Below are positions 60,234-64,000 of a stretch of 64,000 nt of DNA, in pieces. The stretch comes from Marinobacter similis (GTDB lineage Bacteria; Pseudomonadota; Gammaproteobacteria; Pseudomonadales; Oleiphilaceae): contig NZ_CP007151.1 in assembly GCF_000830985.1 (NCBI RefSeq), positions 3,782,001-3,846,000 of the forward strand, in the 5' to 3' direction. The notes below the pieces were generated by a model, which worked only from the letters and a program-made list of their open reading frames with translations, was not told the origin of the DNA and did no database searches. Position numbers and translations under genes: made by a program. Position 1 is the first letter of the stretch; every line of letters starts with the position of its first letter.

Positions 60234-60749
60234 ATGTCTGAACACCGTGCTAGTTTTTCTACGTTTATCTTTCTCGGCTTTTCCACACTGGTAGCGCTGG
60301 CCGACCAGCTTATTAAATGGCTCGTCCAGCAATCCATGGCTTACGGGCAATCGGTTGAGATCACTCCTTTCTTTAATTGGGTGCACGTATGGAATAAAGG
60401 CGCTGCCTTTAGTCTCTTCGCCGATGGCGGGGGCTGGCAGCGATATTTTTTTATTGCGATAGCCGTTGTCGTCTCGGCTGTTCTGGTCAAATTGATGCGG
60501 GACAGCCATAAGCGAACAGAAGCCCTGGCCTATGCGATGGTACTTGGCGGTGCATTCGGAAATGTCATCGACCGAGTTTTCCGAGGCTACGTTGTCGATT
60601 ACCTGGATTTCCATTGGCAATCTTGGCATTGGCCGGCGTTCAACCTTGCCGACGTGTTCATCCTCCTGAGCGTGGCCATGATTTTGGTCACGGGCTTCAC
60701 AGCCGAGAAAGGTGCCGGGAATAACATGGAAAATCGCCAGAATGGCTAG
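60234..60749 (+). CDS. lspA: Signal peptidase II (pbr-type lspA)
   Basis: 171 residues with four membrane segments. The catalytic Asp pair is in GNVIDRVFRGYVVDYLD and FNLADVFI. It removes the signal peptide of lipoproteins after lipidation. Family knowledge: lspA homologues (PbrC) occur in lead-resistance operons. Its position after a metal CDF gene and behind a MerR-type promoter fits that type, rather than the housekeeping lspA beside ileS. Confidence 0.93.
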   Translation: MSEHRASFSTFIFLGFSTLVALADQLIKWLVQQSMAYGQSVEITPFFNWVHVWNKGAAFSLFADGGGWQRYFFIAIAVVVSAVLVKLMRDSHKRTEALAYAMVLGGAFGNVIDRVFRGYVVDYLDFHWQSWHWPAFNLADVFILLSVAMILVTGFTAEKGAGNNMENRQNG

Positions 60750-60759
60750 TTTTCGCGCG

Positions 60760-60809
60760 GTCGCAACACTCGCTAAGCCCTCTGAGCCAGGCTTAGCGAG
60801 TGTTGCGAC
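60760..60809 (+). repeat. Perfect 20-bp inverted repeat after lspA
   Basis: GTCGCAACACTCGCTAAGCC (60760-60779) pairs exactly with 60790-60809 around a 10-nt loop. No T-tract follows, only ACTACGTTTA-like sequence. It could be a terminator, an mRNA processing site or a control hairpin before the second CDF gene. Confidence 0.85.
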
Positions 60810-60846
60810 TACGTTTAATTGAACAGCAACGACCAAGGAGAAAACA

Positions 60847-61755
60847 ATGGGCCACGAGCATGCTCACATGTCACCGGATACTAAGGATAAGAGAGTTGCA
60901 GTAGCTATCTGGGCGAACGGTATCCTAACCTTGGCTCAGATCGCTGGAGGGATCTTCGCTGGCAGCTTGGCGCTGATAGCCGACGCTATACACAACTTTT
61001 CGGATATGGCGTCACTATTTATCGCATTTGCGGCGCGGAAGATTGCACGCCGCCCGGCCGACTCGAAGATGACCTTTGGCTACGGGAGAATTGAGGTTGT
61101 TGCGGCACTCATAAATTACACCACTTTGATAATGATCGGGGCATATTTGATCTACGAAGGTGGCATGCGATTCATAGATCCCCCGGAAATCAAGGGGTGG
61201 TGGGTAGTTTGGCTTGGCATTATCGCATTGGTAGTGGATGGTTTGACCGCGCTGCTTACTTACTCCATGCAAAAGGACAGCGTCAACATCCGTGCGCTGT
61301 TTCTACACAACTTGTCTGATGCGTTTGCGTCAATTGCAGTCGTTGTAGGCGGCGCCCTGATTCTCCTGTACGACATGCGTTGGGTTGATCCCGCGATCAC
61401 AATTGGTATCGCAAGCTATATTCTCTACCTGGGTCTAACGGAAATCGGCGGAACCATCCGGACACTCATGCTGGGTAGTCCATTGGATATCGACACAGAT
61501 TCTGTCATCGAGGCTTTATCAAACGTAGAAGGCGTTTTAGACCTTCACCACGTACATTTCTGGCAGATGGGTGAGCATGATGCCTCCCTCGACGCCCATG
61601 TGGTGGTCGAAATAAGTGCCTGGAATGAACTTGAAAAAGTCAAGGGTGGGATAAAACGAACTTTGGAAAACGAGTTCGGCATCACTCATTCAACATTGGA
61701 GTTTGAACATCCTGATCACAGTCACAAAGATGCCCATACTTATGGCCATGGCTAG
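60847..61755 (+). CDS. Cation diffusion facilitator (CzcD/ZitB-like)
   Basis: 302 residues from ATG 60847 after AAGGAGAAAACA. Six membrane helices with the metal-site residues HNFSD (helix II) and HNLSD (helix V), then a cytoplasmic C-terminal domain (LDLHHVHFWQMGEHDASLDA) and His-rich ends (MGHEHAHM, HPDHSHKDAHTYGHG). Exports Zn2+ and related divalent cations in exchange for protons. Confidence 0.94.
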   Translation: MGHEHAHMSPDTKDKRVAVAIWANGILTLAQIAGGIFAGSLALIADAIHNFSDMASLFIAFAARKIARRPADSKMTFGYGRIEVVAALINYTTLIMIGAYLIYEGGMRFIDPPEIKGWWVVWLGIIALVVDGLTALLTYSMQKDSVNIRALFLHNLSDAFASIAVVVGGALILLYDMRWVDPAITIGIASYILYLGLTEIGGTIRTLMLGSPLDIDTDSVIEALSNVEGVLDLHHVHFWQMGEHDASLDAHVVVEISAWNELEKVKGGIKRTLENEFGITHSTLEFEHPDHSHKDAHTYGHG

Positions 61756-61778
61756 CAGGCTGCTGAAAAGGGTACCGT

Positions 61779-62788
61779 GTGGCAGATATGCTGCGAATGG
61801 CCGACATTCCACTCGGTTACGAGCACGCCATGCGAGACGTAATTGAACGCCACCAGGTCTGGGCCTACCTCATCGCTGTTGTTTTCGGACTGTCTGTGGA
61901 TTGGACATCGTCCCTCGGTGACAGTGTGCCGGATTACTTAATCTGGGGGTTGCTCGGAGTTCTGCTCTACGCCACATTTACTCAAACACCGTTGACCCAC
62001 CTGTCTGATATGTTCCGGGACCGTCGGTTCATGGGTGCCTTGCTCACCGGAAATTTTCTGGTCATGCCGGCGATCACTGCCTTGCTGATATTGGCGCTGC
62101 CGGACAATGACGCGCTGAAGTTGGGAGTGCTTCTGGTATTGCTGATGCCCTGTACCGACTGGTTTGTCACCTTCACTCACCTAGCAAGGGGGACAGCACC
62201 CGAGCCATTGCGGCAACACCGGTTCTGCTGATTGCTCAACTGGGTCTTCTTCCACTTTACCTCTGGCTTTTCATGGGTAATCAGTTCGACGTGAATCTTG
62301 AGCTTGGGCGGCACCTCCTGCCGGCCTTTGGCGGGCTGATTATTGTCCCGCTTATCCTGGCATTTCTGACTGAAAAACGGGCCGAAAACTCCAGAAAAGT
62401 CACCGGGTTTATTCGCTTCATGGGCCTGATTCCGGTCCCTCTGCTTACAGTCGTACTTTTTATCATCACAATGACACAGGTCAGCCAGATCACCAGTACC
62501 GGCCCACTCATCTGGCCCTTGATGATTGTGTTCTCAACCTATCTTCTAGCCGCGGCTCTGGTTGGAAAGGCTCTGCGCTGGGTCTTTCGATTACCGGTGG
62601 AAACCGGTCGCACCGTCACCTTCAGCCTTGGAACACGCAACTCCTTCGTGGTTTTACCTTTGGCACTTTCAATGCCAGAGGCGTGGGCTGCGGCCGTTGT
62701 AGTGATTGTCGTGCAGTCCCTGGTGGAACTGTTTGGAATGATGCTTTATCTGCGGTGGGTGCCTAGTCGGCTGCTACCGAACACCTGA
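61779..62788 (+). CDS. ACR3/BASS family transporter (frameshifted)
   Basis: About 336 residues with about ten membrane segments. LMPCTDWFVTFTHLARG and GTRNSFVVLPLALS resemble ACR3 arsenite permeases and bile-acid/sodium symporters. The frame breaks near 62195, where a run of five G needs a sixth to give ARGDSTRAIAATPVLLIAQLG. The start is GTG 61779 after AAGGG; ATG 61791 is an alternative. Could export arsenite or another oxyanion; the direction and substrate cannot be fixed from sequence. Confidence 0.83.
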
Positions 62789-62832
62789 AAATCTGAACCC
62801 CGTAAACTCATCTAAAAATAGGAAGATCTCCC

Positions 62833-63471
62833 GTGCGAACCCGAACCCTGGTCGTAAGTCTTGTTCTTTTTTGTCTGGTTGTCTTTGCTGGTGCTTTTGT
62901 TATTTACGATCGCTCTCAGGGCACTAATGAACCCACCGTTGTTGAAAAAACGCCGCTGGTGCGAGATTACTCTCCCGTTATCGGCCCTGAGGACGCACAG
63001 GTAACCATTGTCGAGTTCTTCGACCCATCCTGCGAAGGCTGTCGCGCCATGTACCCTTATGTGAAACAGATTATGGCGGCCTACCCAGACAAAGTGCGCT
63101 TGGTATTGCGCTACGTGCTATTTCACAAAGGCTCGGAAGAGGCCGTCAGAATTCTGGAAACCGCCCGCGAACAGGGAATCTACGAGCCGGTGCTTGACGC
63201 TGTCATGCAAGCCCAGCCCCAGTGGAATGACGATCCGGATGTCACCGCAGCATGGGATGCGGCGGAATCAGCCGGGCTGGATGTAGAAGCCGCTCGGGCC
63301 GGTATGACCTCGCCTGAAATAAACGGCATTATTCAACAGGATGCTGCAGACGTTAAAGCGGTTAAAATTTCCGGAACTCCAACATTCTACGTCAACGGAG
63401 ACTCCTTGAGCCGGCTGGGGCCTCAGGAACTGTACGACCTGGTGACATCCAAGGTAGAGTCACTGGAATAA
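62833..63471 (+). CDS. DsbA-like thioredoxin-fold protein, membrane anchored
   Basis: 212 residues from GTG 62833, after AGGAAG. One N-terminal membrane helix (about 7-25), then a thioredoxin fold with CEGC (Cys67, Cys70) in EFFDPSCEGCRAMYPYV and a cis-Pro in SGTPTFYV. Probably a periplasmic thiol oxidoreductase. It follows the ACR3-like gene by 44 bases and precedes the oxidase assembly gene, which often uses copper and thiol helpers. Confidence 0.9.
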   Translation: MRTRTLVVSLVLFCLVVFAGAFVIYDRSQGTNEPTVVEKTPLVRDYSPVIGPEDAQVTIVEFFDPSCEGCRAMYPYVKQIMAAYPDKVRLVLRYVLFHKGSEEAVRILETAREQGIYEPVLDAVMQAQPQWNDDPDVTAAWDAAESAGLDVEAARAGMTSPEINGIIQQDAADVKAVKISGTPTFYVNGDSLSRLGPQELYDLVTSKVESLE

Positions 63472-63490
63472 CAACAAAACCGGCAACGCT

Positions 63491-64000
63491 ATGTCACTGC
63501 TTGACTACCTTCTACCCTACGATTTCTCACCGCTGACCGTGCTGAGCTACATGCTCGTGATGGGGTTCTATGGCATCGGTCTGCTTCGGATGCCGGATCA
63601 GGATCGGCCTGGCGCGCTGCGGATTTTTGCTTTCACCCTGGGGGTGCTGATCTGTTATGCGGTGATGCAGACCCGCTTCGATTACTACGCGCAATACATG
63701 TTCTTCGTCCATCGGGGCCAGCATCTGATCCTTCATCACATCGGGCCTATCCTGATCGCGCTTTCCAATCCCTTGCCGGTCATGCGGTTCTGGTTTGAAA
63801 AAATCAGCGGGCTGGAAGCGCACGCTCCGGCCTCTGGGTTGGTTCTATCAGGTTCTGCAACAGCCCTTCATCGCCCTTTTCCTGTTTGTGGGGCTCATTT
63901 ATTTCTGGCTGTGGCCATCGATCCATTTCGACGCCATGCTCAGCCGGGATCTGTACTGGGTCATGAACTGGAGCATGTTGCTGGATGGTCTGCTGTTCTG
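63491..64000 (+). CDS. Cytochrome c oxidase assembly CtaG-family protein (partial, frameshifted)
   Basis: The N-terminal part (MSLLDYLLPYDFSPL) begins a multi-helix membrane protein of the caa3-type CtaG family, with FFVHRGQHLILHHIGPILI holding the family His residues. The frame breaks near 63812; after it the reading WKRTLRPLGWFYQVLQQPF continues to the window end. The gene runs off the right edge. These proteins help assemble the copper-containing oxidase in the inner membrane. Confidence 0.83.
   Translation, partial: MSLLDYLLPYDFSPLTVLSYMLVMGFYGIGLLRMPDQDRPGALRIFAFTLGVLICYAVMQTRFDYYAQYMFFVHRGQHLILHHIGPILIALSNPLPVMRFWFEKISGLEAHAPASGLVLSGSATALHRPFPVCGAHLFLAVAIDPFRRHAQPGSVLGHELEHVAGWSAVL

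Overview
The window looks like chromosome of a marine gammaproteobacterium of the Marinobacter type. This is inferred from overall gene content and G+C-rich codon use in the first 30 kb; no rRNA or tRNA gene is present to confirm it. It has a housekeeping part (1 to about 30.8 kb) and a metal-resistance and signalling island (about 30.8 to 63.5 kb), followed by the start of a cytochrome oxidase assembly gene.

Housekeeping part: a diheme cytochrome c (cut by the left edge), a NUDIX/metallo-beta-lactamase fusion, a thioesterase, a MATE exporter, thiol peroxidase, a Bcr/CflA exporter with a LysR regulator, several alpha/beta hydrolases, a haloacid dehalogenase, an acyltransferase, an RNase II/R exonuclease, a PKHD hydroxylase next to an unusual Gly-Glu-His repeat lipoprotein, three c-di-GMP enzymes, a copper operon (merR-copA-38 aa peptide-DUF411), folE-folX-yccU, a patatin, and a truncated arsJ. 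Five copies of a dispersed hairpin element with a conserved loop and copy-specific arms lie between these genes; none was noticed in the island.

Island: it starts where arsJ is cut off. It holds one OmpR-type regulator, two related sensor kinases, two small secreted proteins next to the kinases, a TorF-type outer membrane protein, an IS3-family insertion sequence with intact ends, two HME-RND heavy-metal efflux operons (each TolC-adaptor-pump; the second ends with a PII-like gene) on either side of a TonB-dependent receptor, three further beta-barrel proteins, and a lead/zinc/cadmium-type module (MerR-type promoter, HMA-like/CDF fusion, lspA, second CDF, BASS/ACR3-like transporter, DsbA-like protein). 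The genes together suggest sensing and export of transition metals.

An important caveat: at least 16 otherwise well-conserved genes carry single-base frameshifts, and most are repaired by adding one base to a short homopolymer, usually G or C. This looks like sequencing or consensus error, not biology. I give such genes as one CDS over the full span and state where the frame breaks. The DcaP-like porin is different: it also has two in-frame stop codons.
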